Assembly: GCA_045644765.1 (NCBI GenBank)
Contig: JAZRHM010000001.1
Coordinates: 62,001-126,000, forward strand
Direction of reading: 5' to 3'
Source: JAFTYO01 sp045644765
Lineage (GTDB): Bacteria; Pseudomonadota; Alphaproteobacteria; RF32; CAG-239
Length of the DNA stretch: 64,000 nucleotides
The position numbers were made by a program, and so were the translations under genes. The notes below the pieces were generated by a model that had not been told where the DNA came from, did not search any database, and saw only the letters and a list, made by a program, of their open reading frames with translations. How positions within the stretch are numbered: the stretch's first letter is position 1; every line of letters starts with the position of its first letter. Below, piece by piece: positions 1-7,447 of the stretch.

Positions 1-132
1 TAAATCTTTTGCTTTAGAGCCTTGCGGATTGCGTGTAAAAAACTGAAATGTATCAGCATTAATGGAAATGGCATTTTTTGCCATTGATACAAAACCTTTG
101 GAAGAAGAAAGATGACAACCTAATTTAAGCAT
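1..132 (-). CDS. nfo: Endonuclease IV (AP endonuclease), N-terminal part, cut by window edge
   Basis: Reading the minus strand from 132 gives 44 codons that stay open to the window edge. The product begins MLKLGCHLSSSKGF and continues with NADTFQFFTRNPQG, which is the start of bacterial deoxyribonuclease IV. That enzyme is a metal-dependent TIM-barrel AP endonuclease of base-excision repair. AAGGAG lies 7 bases before the ATG, fixing the start. Only about one sixth of a normal 280-residue protein is visible, so the zinc-binding His and Glu residues cannot be checked. The upstream neighbour is tRNA-Pro, transcribed away from it. Confidence 0.85.
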   Translation of the reverse strand, partial: MLKLGCHLSSSKGFVSMAKNAISINADTFQFFTRNPQGSKAKDL

Positions 133-260
133 AAAAACTCCTTTCTGAAATTATATTAACAGTATAATATCATAAAATAAAACATCTATATTTTTTTGCG
201 TTTTATTAAAAAAAGACTTGTTTTAAAAAAATATTGATGTATAAGCAATGAATAGTATAT

Positions 261-337
261 CGGATTGTAGTTCAGCCTGGTAGAACGCTTCGTTCGGGTC
301 GAAGAGGTCGCTAGTTCGAATCTAGTCAATCCGACCA
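261..337 (+). tRNA. tRNA-Pro (anticodon CGG)
   Basis: A full 77-nt cloverleaf can be drawn: acceptor CGGATTG/CAATCCG, D arm GTTC/GAAC with AGCCTGGTA loop, anticodon stem CTTCG/CGAAG with loop TTCGGGT (anticodon CGG), T arm with TTCGAAT loop, discriminator A and an encoded CCA. An intrinsic terminator begins at the next base, so the tRNA is transcribed alone. Twelve bases of its 3' end (327-338) recur at 1659-1670. Confidence 0.95.
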
Positions 338-376
338 AATAACAAAAGAGCACCCTCGTGGTGCTCTTTTGTTATT
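338..376 (+). terminator. Intrinsic terminator of tRNA-Pro
   Basis: A 17-bp perfect inverted repeat (338-354 with 360-376) whose core is AGAGCACC/GGTGCTCT, with T-rich distal arm. It starts directly after the CCA end of the tRNA. Confidence 0.85.
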
Positions 377-390
377 TGATTTTCGGGCTC

Positions 391-490
391 TAGGTTCGAA
401 CTAGCGAGAAAGCTAGTTCGCACTTCAAGCGAAAGGCGGACTTTAAGACGCCGGTGCCATAAGGCAGATGTGACGAAGCGGCGAAAATAA
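391..490. repeat. REP-like intergenic repeat, copy A
   Basis: About 100 bp that begins with a perfect 9-bp hairpin (CGAACTAGC, loop GAGAAA, GCTAGTTCG). It continues with GCGAAAGGCGGAC, GACGCCGGTG, TAAGGCAGATG and ACGAAGCGGCGAAAATAAT. Related copies occur at 3692-3801 (whole element) and 4527-4572 (distal half). It lies between the tRNA-Pro terminator and the 3' end of the minus-strand kinase gene, outside any ORF. Confidence 0.7.
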
Positions 491-505
491 TTCGGTAAAA
501 AATAG

Positions 506-1405
506 TTAAGCTTTGAATGTTTTTAGTAATTTCAAAAAATATGGGGATGGATTATCTTTGTTTAGGGCTAAGCCATAGCCGATGTAGCACAAAGCCATAT
601 AATCAAGTTGTTTTAGCTCTATTTTTGAAGTTGTCAATTTGTTATATTCCGTCAGCGTATCAATCGCCAATTTGCGGTCAACTTTGTAAAGCGGGAAAAA
701 ATCCTGATATTTGGGCATAATAACCATGTTTCCAAAGTCAATAATGCCGGCGAGAATATCATCGCTTTCGGGATTGAGTAACAGATTAGAGCCGCTTAAA
801 TCGTTGTGGCACAGTGCTTTATCGGTATTTGGCAAAGTCGGTTTATTGTAATCTAAATCAATTTTATGTGGCAATAAAGCTTCTCTGACACTGGCATAAT
901 CAAAATCTTCTCTTGTGCTAACGTCCCAATTATCAATAGCCTCGGTCGGCTCCGGCATATTTAGCTTTTTATAATCAATTTGGTGCATTAAATGAAAAAA
1001 CATCGCTAAATCTTGCGCCAGTTTAAGCTGTCGCTCCGGTATAATATTTTGATATAAAACGGCATAGTCGCTTTCCGGACGTCCGTCACAAATTTTACCA
1101 TATATACGCTTTGAAACAGAAAACGGATAAGTGCCGTCAATCAGTTCAATTTTGTGGATCTTACCCTCAAAATACGGCATTAAATGCGGATAAATCGTAT
1201 CAATTATCATTTTTTCGCGTTGCATCGTCTGCCAAATTATTTCCGCTTTCGGAAAGCGCACAATATAATCGTCGGCATAATATGCAACCGAACGCGAACC
1301 GCTTTGTAATCGAGTAATCTCCTTAATTCCTTTAAAACCGCTATCAGCCAAAATTTTGCGGATTAAATCAAGATTATCAGCCGTCTCTTTCGTTATATAT
1401 GTCAT
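506..1405 (-). CDS. Aminoglycoside phosphotransferase-fold kinase (APH/choline kinase superfamily)
   Basis: A 299-residue protein with the catalytic loop HNDLSGSN (His200, Asp202, Asn207) and the metal-binding IIDFGN motif (Asp223) of the APH family (PF01636 type). ATP-dependent phosphorylation of a small hydroxyl or amine substrate is therefore likely. Real substrates in this family include aminoglycosides, choline, homoserine and many unknown compounds, so resistance should not be assumed. The ATG at 1405 has GAGGA 8 bases upstream and a candidate promoter at 1432-1461. It is a single-gene unit flanked by tRNA-Pro and by a copy of the tRNA's 3' end, which hints at past site-specific insertion. 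Confidence 0.75.
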   Translation of the reverse strand: MTYITKETADNLDLIRKILADSGFKGIKEITRLQSGSRSVAYYADDYIVRFPKAEIIWQTMQREKMIIDTIYPHLMPYFEGKIHKIELIDGTYPFSVSKRIYGKICDGRPESDYAVLYQNIIPERQLKLAQDLAMFFHLMHQIDYKKLNMPEPTEAIDNWDVSTREDFDYASVREALLPHKIDLDYNKPTLPNTDKALCHNDLSGSNLLLNPESDDILAGIIDFGNMVIMPKYQDFFPLYKVDRKLAIDTLTEYNKLTTSKIELKQLDYMALCYIGYGLALNKDNPSPYFLKLLKTFKA

Positions 1406-1431
1406 ATTTGTCCTCTTACTTCACTTGTATA

Positions 1432-1461
1432 GCTATATCGCTTAAAAAATATAAAAGTCAA
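1432..1461 (-). promoter_or_regulatory. Candidate promoter of the APH-fold kinase
   Basis: On the minus strand, TTGACT (1456-1461) and TATAGC (1432-1437) are separated by 18 bases. They lie about 27 bases upstream of the start codon at 1405. Confidence 0.5.
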
Positions 1462-1785
1462 GTTTAATTACCACGTGGACAGTGTATTTCATTGAAAAAC
1501 AATAAAAAAATTATTACCACACCTAGTGGGCGGTGAACAAAAGCCAACCTCACCAGTGTGGATGAGAAGGTTCGCCAACGTTAAAATAACACTTTATAAA
1601 ATAATAAAAAAATTGCCTTATCAAAAACAAGGTATTTTTTTTACAATTTAGAGGGTAGCAATCCGACCAACACAAGAAAACCACCTGCATGGTGTTTTTT
1701 TTGTATTCGAATTTGGTAGCTAGGACATGAACCTACGAAACATTAATTAATCATTGTTGTGATATAAACAGTCATCAGATCACAT
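1462..1785. other. Gene-free stretch with hairpins, two terminator-like stems and a tRNA-Pro 3'-end copy
   Basis: No convincing ORF. It holds a two-step hairpin at 1517-1561 (CCACAC/GTGTGG outside, GGTGA/TCACC inside), a terminator-like stem TGCCTT/AAGGTA with a T run at 1605-1642, and the 12-mer CAATCCGACCAA at 1659-1670, identical to tRNA-Pro positions 327-338. The 12-mer is followed at once by a CACC/GGTG terminator (1672-1703). The order tRNA end then terminator copies the arrangement at 327-376. Confidence 0.55.
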
Positions 1786-2724
1786 TCAATCATATAAACG
1801 ATTCATATTACCTGTTTTGAGATAATGTTGCATTGCCATATTTTCATCAATCTTACGTATTACCACACCGGGATTTTTATCAATTTCATCTGTTTTATTA
1901 GGCCAGTAATCATAAGGTGTTTTACTGTTTAAAAAATCACTGGCTCTCTGTGCAGCGGCTTCGATGTCTTTATCATCGTTAACAGTATAAACTCTTAACA
2001 AATGAAGAGCTCTTCCGGGATAAGTTGTTAAAAAATCCAAATCAAGCTGCTCGGCTTTAGGAAGATCTTTTCGGCAACGAAGCATATAATCTACAAAATA
2101 CTCTGCAGCATTTTCTACTCGACCTTTATTATTATCAAATCCCTCATTATGTAAATTTTTATTTATTAGCAAAACTACTTTGCTTTTGCGTTTCAGGGCT
2201 TCAACAATTTCTGTTATGGCAACTTTTCTGCCCCCCGTGCATACAAGGACATTAGATGCATTTGCTGTTGCTTCAGCATATGTTTCGGTGTCTTTGAAAA
2301 CATGGATTGGAGTTTTTACATATTGCCTCATATTGATATCTTTATTAAAACCGTTAAAATCCGTATTTTCCCAGTATCTATCTGTAGTAAAATATGCTAC
2401 ATTTTCTGCGCCTAAGCCACTAATTTGCGTTGTTATATCATAAATTGATCCGTCTGCCACGGCCGGAGTTGTTATATATCCGGTATTTTTTGATCCTAAG
2501 TTTTTATCTAATGATTTAATAAATTTGGTGGTTACATCTTTATATCCTTCTTGATCAAAAGAATAACCCGATGTAGCAATCCTATATTTTTTATCACCTA
2601 TGCCGGATTGTAGAATATCTGTAATGTCAGCTGTGTCATGGTGCACTAATTTGCAATCTTCTTTTGAGAAGTTGCCTAACAAATTAGCTTTCATTTGCTC
2701 TATTCTATCTCGGATAGAAACCAT
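1786..2724 (-). CDS. Unknown protein with Rossmann/SLOG-like features
   Basis: A 312-residue soluble protein with no signal peptide or membrane segment. Two stretches look like Rossmann-type strand-loop-helix units: YRIATSGYSFDQEGY near residue 50 and SNVLVCTGGRKVAITEI near residue 160, the latter followed by strand KVVLLINK. A 'GG after a hydrophobic strand' is typical of LOG/SLOG nucleotide-binding folds, some of which act as sensors or effectors in defence. That link is a weak inference because no full family motif is visible. GGGGA lies upstream of the ATG at 2724. It is divergent from the 2906 gene and separated from it by an AT-rich spacer. Confidence 0.4.
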   Translation of the reverse strand: MVSIRDRIEQMKANLLGNFSKEDCKLVHHDTADITDILQSGIGDKKYRIATSGYSFDQEGYKDVTTKFIKSLDKNLGSKNTGYITTPAVADGSIYDITTQISGLGAENVAYFTTDRYWENTDFNGFNKDINMRQYVKTPIHVFKDTETYAEATANASNVLVCTGGRKVAITEIVEALKRKSKVVLLINKNLHNEGFDNNKGRVENAAEYFVDYMLRCRKDLPKAEQLDLDFLTTYPGRALHLLRVYTVNDDKDIEAAAQRASDFLNSKTPYDYWPNKTDEIDKNPGVVIRKIDENMAMQHYLKTGNMNRLYD

Positions 2725-2905
2725 ATTATATCCCCATTTATAAATCTTTTACTAAGTATATATCAAAATTTTATTTTTGTCTACATAAAAAATAATTATT
2801 AATAATCAGTACATATAATATAAAATTATGATGTTGACAGAAAACAAATTACATGTTAGCATTGTGACAAATGATATGCTATTATTTGTCGAAAAGGAGA
2901 GAAAA

Positions 2906-3619
2906 ATGACAGCAGCAAGACATATTTCAATTAATGAAGCATTAAAAATGTTTGAAGGTGATGTTATGGAAGCAATTCCGACAGACAGAAAACGTATTGT
3001 TATCCCTGCGTTCGGTTTTGCAGGCGCAGAACCACATGAGCGTTTGGAATGGAGAGCAGATGGGACTTCTTTTATGGAAGATGTTAAAGGTTTAGCCTTT
3101 TTGAATCCTAAAGATGCAGCTGAAGGTCAAACAACACCTAATCAAATTTTGAAACAAAAAGATGGTGTGTTGCTTTGTTATGATGCTCCCGGACGTAAAG
3201 AGCAAATTGAAGGATATATAGCTACGCATCCGAATACATTTGACAATGCTGTTCGTTTGAAGCATTTTATTAATTATTTGACAAACGATGTTCTCAGCCA
3301 AGGTGGAGAAAAACCTGACTTGTGGGATTCTGATACGGCATTTGCTGCCAGTTTACGTGATGCTCCTGCTAAAGAAGATATCAAGCCCGGTATGGTATTC
3401 TCAAGTGTTAAGAAAAAAGAAGTTGTGCAAGCAATCAGAGTGCCGGAAGGTGTAACCTTTACAGGAACAGACGGACAACTTAAAAATGCTAAAAAGGGTG
3501 GGGCTTATATCATTAAAGATTCTGCCGGTATGAGGCTTATTCAGAGTGATGAATTTCCTAAAGCTTATCAGGTAATTAGAATGCCTAAAATGATGACTAA
3601 GGAACATGTAAAAGAGTAA
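2906..3619 (+). CDS. Unknown protein with C-terminal PGDYG-like domain
   Basis: The ORF is open from 2828, but ATG 2906 has AAGGAG 6 bases upstream, giving 237 residues. The first 150 residues are unrecognised. The last 75 or so (KPGMVFSSVKKKEVVQAI, then GGAYIIKDSAGMRLIQ and FPKAYQVI) match the layout of PGDYG-type domains. In those domains a small beta unit 'x-A-x-x-x-P ... G-D-Y-x-x-x ... G-x-x-x-I ... F-x-x-x-Y' is common in phage and accessory proteins. Function is unknown. A strong terminator follows at 3644. Confidence 0.5.
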   Translation: MTAARHISINEALKMFEGDVMEAIPTDRKRIVIPAFGFAGAEPHERLEWRADGTSFMEDVKGLAFLNPKDAAEGQTTPNQILKQKDGVLLCYDAPGRKEQIEGYIATHPNTFDNAVRLKHFINYLTNDVLSQGGEKPDLWDSDTAFAASLRDAPAKEDIKPGMVFSSVKKKEVVQAIRVPEGVTFTGTDGQLKNAKKGGAYIIKDSAGMRLIQSDEFPKAYQVIRMPKMMTKEHVKE

Positions 3620-3643
3620 TTACTTATTCTTAAAGTTTAAGAC

Positions 3644-3675
3644 AAAAAACCTTACCGGTGTGGTAAGGTTTTTTT
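3644..3675 (+). terminator. Intrinsic terminator after the PGDYG-like gene
   Basis: AAAAAACCTTACC, loop GGTG, TGGTAAGGTTTTTTT: a perfect stem with a T run, starting 25 bases after the stop codon. Confidence 0.9.
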
Positions 3676-3691
3676 GTGTTGAATGCATTTG

Positions 3692-3801
3692 CATTAGGTT
3701 CGAACTAGCGAAAAAGCTAGTTTGCACTCCAAACGAAAGGCACACGGAGGTGTGCCGGTCGGCAAAGCCGATGAGCGCCGAGCATGTAGCGAAGCGAAAT
3801 A
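3692..3801. repeat. REP-like intergenic repeat, copy B
   Basis: Shares with copy A the opening TTCGAACTAGCG/AGCTAGTTTG hairpin, the ACGAAAGGC step and the closing GCGAAGCGAAATAAT. Its middle has its own compensated stems (GGCACAC/GTGTGCC and CGGC/GCCG). Retention of pairing with changed bases suggests that the folded form matters. The remaining spacer (3802-3979) up to the GNAT gene is AT-rich, and I see nothing else in it. Confidence 0.65.
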
Positions 3802-3979
3802 ATCTGCTTAATCCGGACTAAATTTTACAAAACGCCAAAATCACATTCTTTTATTATCAATTTATTGTTATAATTGCATAATTTATAAAAATCTTTTTCT
3901 ACTGATTTTTAGATAATTTCCCTCAAATTATTTGACTTTTACTTAAAAAATTTATATTCAAAAATACAAGGAGTGTAAT

Positions 3980-4486
3980 ATGAAATTAAAGAAAATTAGC
4001 ACTGAAAAAGATGTGGAAATTGTTAGAAGTTTTTTCTATGATATATTTTGGGAAGAAGTTGATTACGATTTAATCCATTTCAAAGATTCAATAACCAAAA
4101 ATCATAATTTTCAGCGTCTGGAATATTATTTAGGGTATGAAAACAATAATGTTGTTGGCATATCTGGTATATACGCAAATAATGCAAATGAATGTTGGTT
4201 AGGGTGGTTTGGTATAATACCGGAATATCGTCGCAAAGGCTATGCCTCAGCAATGATTAACTTGCAGTTAGAAATGATGAAAAATTACGGATACAAGCTA
4301 TGTCGTCTTTATACTAATGAAGTTATCAATAAGGTTGCTGTGCAGTTGTATACAAAAATAGGATTTCAAAAAGATTCTGATTATGAAAATCATATAATAA
4401 CAATGTTTAAACCACTGAATGATGATACATATATTTCAAAGTGGCAAGGGATACCCTTAGGTTTTGTTCCGGAAGTGCCGATATAG
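3980..4486 (+). CDS. GNAT-family N-acetyltransferase
   Basis: A 168-residue protein with the GNAT core. A strand WLGWFGIIPEYRRKGYAS holds the acetyl-CoA pyrophosphate-binding loop (R-R-K-G-Y-A), followed by helix AMINLQLEMMKNYG, a strand KLCRLYTNE and the C-terminal VAVQLYTKIGFQKD motif. It transfers an acetyl group from acetyl-CoA to an unidentified amine. AAGGAG lies 7 bases before the ATG at 3980. It appears to be a single-gene unit in the accessory segment. Confidence 0.85.
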   Translation: MKLKKISTEKDVEIVRSFFYDIFWEEVDYDLIHFKDSITKNHNFQRLEYYLGYENNNVVGISGIYANNANECWLGWFGIIPEYRRKGYASAMINLQLEMMKNYGYKLCRLYTNEVINKVAVQLYTKIGFQKDSDYENHIITMFKPLNDDTYISKWQGIPLGFVPEVPI

Positions 4487-4526
4487 TTCACAGATTACAA
4501 GATGCCGCTGTTCGACAAGTAATATC

Positions 4527-4572
4527 AGGCAGACGGAAGTATGCCGGTGTCGTAAGGCAGATATAACGAAGC
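4527..4572. repeat. REP-like intergenic repeat, partial copy C
   Basis: AGGCAGACGG, then GCCGGTGTCGTAAGGCAGAT and AACGAAGC line up with the distal half of copy A (AGGCGGAC, GCCGGTGCCATAAGGCAGAT, GACGAAGC). It runs straight into the duplicated hairpin at 4567. Confidence 0.6.
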
Positions 4573-4610
4573 TATAATGAAAATTGTAGCTTTGCTATAG
4601 GGAAAAGAAA

Positions 4611-4738
4611 ATGACTAATATTAACATGGAAATATCTGTTGCTGATATGAGTTCTAATGTTCAACATATACAAAAAGTAATTAAAGGAAGAAAAAAACAT
4701 TAGAAATTGATATATATGGTCAGAATATTTTGTAGTTT
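4611..4738 (+). pseudogene. Decayed copy of the 6391-6735 gene (5' third only)
   Basis: ATG 4611 starts MTNINMEISVADMS, nearly the same as MTNIKMELSVADMS of the intact gene at 6391. A one-base deletion in the A/C run near 4697 brings in a TAG at 4701, leaving a 30-residue product. Homology continues in another frame to about 4738 and then stops. The upstream hairpin (CGAAGCTA/TAGCTTTG, 4567-4594) is duplicated too. This is a truncated, frameshifted duplicate. Confidence 0.75.
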
Positions 4739-4823
4739 AGTTCTTAATGAAATTTTTAAAATGCTTAAATATTTTTTTACTTTCCAAAGGTTATGTTTTT
4801 TTAGCCAACATAAAGGAAGAAAG

Positions 4824-5600
4824 ATGAGAAAATTCGGATTTAAATTTTTCAGTACTAATTTTCAAACAGCACCGGAAACTATCACAGAGTGTGCGGAGTT
4901 TGCGTTATCAAAAGAAGATGTTTTTATGGAATTTACGGCTGTTACAGTTACAACAAATGAAGAATTTAAGAAAATAAAAGCAGCCATAGGTAATATTGAA
5001 GTTCGTATCCATGCTTCATATGACGGATTTGATGCCTCAAATAGTGAATTATTTCAACGAAATAAAAAAATTTTAGCATCTGCACAAAAAGCTGCTGATA
5101 TATTTGATGCCAAAACCATTGTTGTTCATGCCGGCTATGGGCATAGCAAAAAACATTTAGAAGAAGCTGCCAGACAATTTAAATTGTTTAACGATGAACG
5201 TATTGTAGTAGAAAATTTGCCGTATTATGATAATAACGGCGATGAAATGCTTGGCAATATGGCTGATGAAATTGCTTATATAAGAAATGAGAGTAAATGC
5301 GGTTTTTGTTTTGATTTTTCGCATGCCATATGTTCGGCAGCTGCTCAGAAGTTGGATGTTGATAAATACTTACAAAGCTTATTTTTATTGAAGCCGACAG
5401 TTTATCACATGTGTGATGGCAACATACCTGAAATGAAAGATTTACATTTGCATTTTGGTGAAGGAAATTATCCGCTTAAACATTATTTAAATAATTACAC
5501 GGATGAAAATGCTTATATAACAATGGAAACAGGAAACGGTTTCGAACAGAGTAATGATTTAAGGATAAAAGATTATAACTATTTGAAAGCAATGTTGTAA
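4824..5600 (+). CDS. Xylose-isomerase/AP-endonuclease-type TIM barrel protein
   Basis: The ORF is open from 4707, but ATG 4824 has AAAGGAAG upstream and begins MRKFGFKFFSTN, giving 258 residues. Conserved metal-binding steps of the AP_endonuc_2 / sugar-phosphate isomerase barrel appear in order: RIHASYDGF, TIVVHAGYGH, IVVENLPYY, GFCFDFSHA, YHMCDG and LHLHFGEG, ending with YITMETGNG. Family members are metal-dependent isomerases, epimerases or AP endonucleases, and the substrate cannot be read from sequence. It lies between two direct repeats (4567-4738 and 6347-6527). Confidence 0.75.
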   Translation: MRKFGFKFFSTNFQTAPETITECAEFALSKEDVFMEFTAVTVTTNEEFKKIKAAIGNIEVRIHASYDGFDASNSELFQRNKKILASAQKAADIFDAKTIVVHAGYGHSKKHLEEAARQFKLFNDERIVVENLPYYDNNGDEMLGNMADEIAYIRNESKCGFCFDFSHAICSAAAQKLDVDKYLQSLFLLKPTVYHMCDGNIPEMKDLHLHFGEGNYPLKHYLNNYTDENAYITMETGNGFEQSNDLRIKDYNYLKAML

Positions 5601-5739
5601 ATTTAAGCATTTATAATATTTTGCATACCAGATAGCATAAATTTTGTTTTTTATATAAAATGTCGTTTTGAAAACGACCAATTTGATAAAAATAAATAGT
5701 AAAACTTTTTTGTAATATTTTTTTATAAAGGAATGAGAT

Positions 5740-6333
5740 ATGAAAAAAAGTTTATTATTGGCAAGTGTTGCCTTTTCTATATTTACTACAAATGTTAATG
5801 CTATAGAACTAAAACCTTATATCGGTTTTGATTATGTATATTCTAATGCTTCAACAAATGATGTGGTGGTCCAAGATGTTTTGGTTGGAAAAGATTTATA
5901 TGAAAATAACTTTCATTCTTTAGGTATCAATGTTGGTACTTCTATAAATGATTATTTTGACATTGAAGCTTTTTACCAAAAATCAGCTGATGCTGAAGGG
6001 GATGTTGTAGCTTTAGTTGATGGCTCAAACGTATATACCGATAAAATAAAAACAAGTTTCTATGCTTATGGTGTTGATGCTATCGGACATTTGCCGTTAA
6101 GTGAAAAATTTACTGCGATTGGTTCTGTCGGTCTAGGTCAATATGAATTTGAAATGAACGGATTTGGAGTAACAGCAAATGAAAATGGTTTAGGTGTTCG
6201 TTTAGGAATTGGTGTACAATACAAGATTAATGAACATTTTGCTCTTCGAACGATAGCGCGTCAAACTCTGCTGGATATGGATTCTGTTGATAATATGACA
6301 GATTTTTCGGTTGGTTTTAGATATAGTTTTTAA
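5740..6333 (+). CDS. Outer-membrane beta-barrel protein (porin-like/surface antigen)
   Basis: A 197-residue protein with a classical signal peptide (MKKSLLLASVAFSIFTTNVNA, cleavage after residue 21 or so). Alternating amphipathic strands rich in Gly and aromatic residues follow, ending in FSVGFRYSF, the C-terminal Phe signature recognised by the BAM complex. The size fits an 8-strand barrel of the OMP_b-brl type. AAGGAATGAG precedes the ATG. Function within the outer membrane is unknown. Confidence 0.8.
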   Translation: MKKSLLLASVAFSIFTTNVNAIELKPYIGFDYVYSNASTNDVVVQDVLVGKDLYENNFHSLGINVGTSINDYFDIEAFYQKSADAEGDVVALVDGSNVYTDKIKTSFYAYGVDAIGHLPLSEKFTAIGSVGLGQYEFEMNGFGVTANENGLGVRLGIGVQYKINEHFALRTIARQTLLDMDSVDNMTDFSVGFRYSF

Positions 6334-6345
6334 TAACATTAAAAT

Positions 6346-6376
6346 GCGAAGCTATAATGAAAAATTGTAGCTTCGC
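6346..6376. repeat. Hairpin shared with 4567-4594, upstream of the 6391 gene
   Basis: GCGAAGCTA, 13-base loop, TAGCTTCGC: a perfect 9-bp stem placed between the stop codon of the outer-membrane gene and the next ATG. The copy at 4567 keeps pairing through a G-T pair. No long T run follows, so it may be a weak terminator or an mRNA-stabilising stem. Confidence 0.55.
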
Positions 6377-6390
6377 TATAGGAAAAGAAA

Positions 6391-6735
6391 ATGACTAATA
6401 TTAAAATGGAACTATCTGTTGCTGATATGAGTGCAAATGTTCATCATATACAAAAGGTAATTAAAGGAAGAAAAAAACCATTAGAAATTGAGATATATGG
6501 TCAGAAAGTTTTGTTTGTTTATGATAATATTGAAATGCATGTATCTATAAAAGATATTAATACAAGTAATAATATAATACTTGCCAAGTATGTATTAATC
6601 AATCCATTATCGCTATTTAGCTTAATTACAAAATATAAAAAGTATGATTTTTTTAAAATATCATTTGAAGATATAGGTTTAAGGATAATGATAGATAATA
6701 CTGTTTTTAGCTTTTGTGCTAAAAAAGTTATGTAA
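6391..6735 (+). CDS. Unknown 114-residue protein (intact member of a duplicated pair)
   Basis: I do not recognise this protein. It begins MTNIKMELSVADMSANV, has a basic stretch KGRKKPLEIEIYG and an amphipathic C-terminal half, with no signal peptide. AGGAAAAG lies upstream of the ATG. Its first 40 codons are duplicated at 4611 as a pseudogene, so a paralogue existed recently. It may form a unit with the outer-membrane gene upstream, with 57 bases and a hairpin between them. Confidence 0.6.
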   Translation: MTNIKMELSVADMSANVHHIQKVIKGRKKPLEIEIYGQKVLFVYDNIEMHVSIKDINTSNNIILAKYVLINPLSLFSLITKYKKYDFFKISFEDIGLRIMIDNTVFSFCAKKVM

Positions 6736-6843
6736 AATGTATTGATATAAAAACAATCATACGTTAGCATGTTCAGATAATGTTTAAACAGACCTGTTAG
6801 TTATTCAGATAATAAATATGAGTAGGTGTTAAAGGGTTTTCAG

Positions 6844-7383
6844 ATGATTAATTTAATTAGTTTTTTTAAGAAATGCAAAGATGAGAAAAATGACAATATA
6901 TCTATATTGCACGATTTAGTATCCGAAGCAAAAGTGTATGTGAAAAAGAATTTTTGCCCTTGGGAAGATGATGATTATCCTGAGGTAACAGAATTTTATC
7001 AAATATCGTACGATGGTATTTTAGAAGATGAAGATTTAGAGCCAAGCTTTTCACAAATGCTTTTTAAGTTTATAAAACAACGAGGAATATCTGAAACAGA
7101 TTGTTATAAAAATGCAAATATTGATAGAAAATTATTTTCAAAAATAAGAAGCGATGATGAGTATCAGCCTAAAAAAACAACCGTTTTTGCATTTATTATC
7201 GGTTTAAAATTAAATTTGGACGAAGCCAAAAAATTATTGGAGTGTGCAGGATATTCTTTATCCCACAGTAAAAAACAAGACATAATAATAGAATATGCAA
7301 TCAAAAAACAAATTTATAATATAAACATGGTTAATGAAATTTTATATACTTTAGAATGTCAAACTTTAGGTAGTAAAGAGTAA
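6844..7383 (+). CDS. Helix-turn-helix-like protein (C-terminal domain of a macro-domain-associated type)
   Basis: The ORF is open from GTG 6826, but ATG 6844 has AAAGGG 7 bases upstream, giving 179 residues. Residues 75-175 (SFSQMLFKFIKQRGISE, then NIDRKLFSKIRSD, then LNLDEAKKLLECAGYSL, SHSKKQDIIIEY) resemble a domain I know from the C-termini of bacterial macro-domain (ADP-ribose) and other conflict-type proteins. It looks like a Cro/XRE-like helical domain. The N-terminal 70 residues are acidic (CPWEDDDYPE) and unrecognised; no macro domain is present. It converges on thrS, with a shared terminator between them. Confidence 0.55.
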   Translation: MINLISFFKKCKDEKNDNISILHDLVSEAKVYVKKNFCPWEDDDYPEVTEFYQISYDGILEDEDLEPSFSQMLFKFIKQRGISETDCYKNANIDRKLFSKIRSDDEYQPKKTTVFAFIIGLKLNLDEAKKLLECAGYSLSHSKKQDIIIEYAIKKQIYNINMVNEILYTLECQTLGSKE

Positions 7384-7410
7384 AATTTTCCAATAAGAAT
7401 AATGTATTAT

Positions 7411-7445
7411 AAAAATTCCCCACTGTTCAAAGTGAGGGATTTTTG
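7411..7445. terminator. Bidirectional terminator between the HTH-like gene and thrS
   Basis: AAAAATTCCCCACT and AGTGAGGGATTTTT form an imperfect stem with A/T runs on both sides, suited to stopping transcription from both converging genes. Confidence 0.6.
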
Positions 7446-7447
7446 TT

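Noticed and set aside
506..1405. Aminoglycoside resistance gene
   Set aside because: Only the general APH fold motifs are visible; many family members phosphorylate other substrates, so no resistance claim is made.
4707..4823. Longer start for the TIM-barrel gene at 4707
   Set aside because: The extension overlaps the decayed duplicate, has no ribosome-binding site and does not resemble the family; ATG 4824 has a good one.
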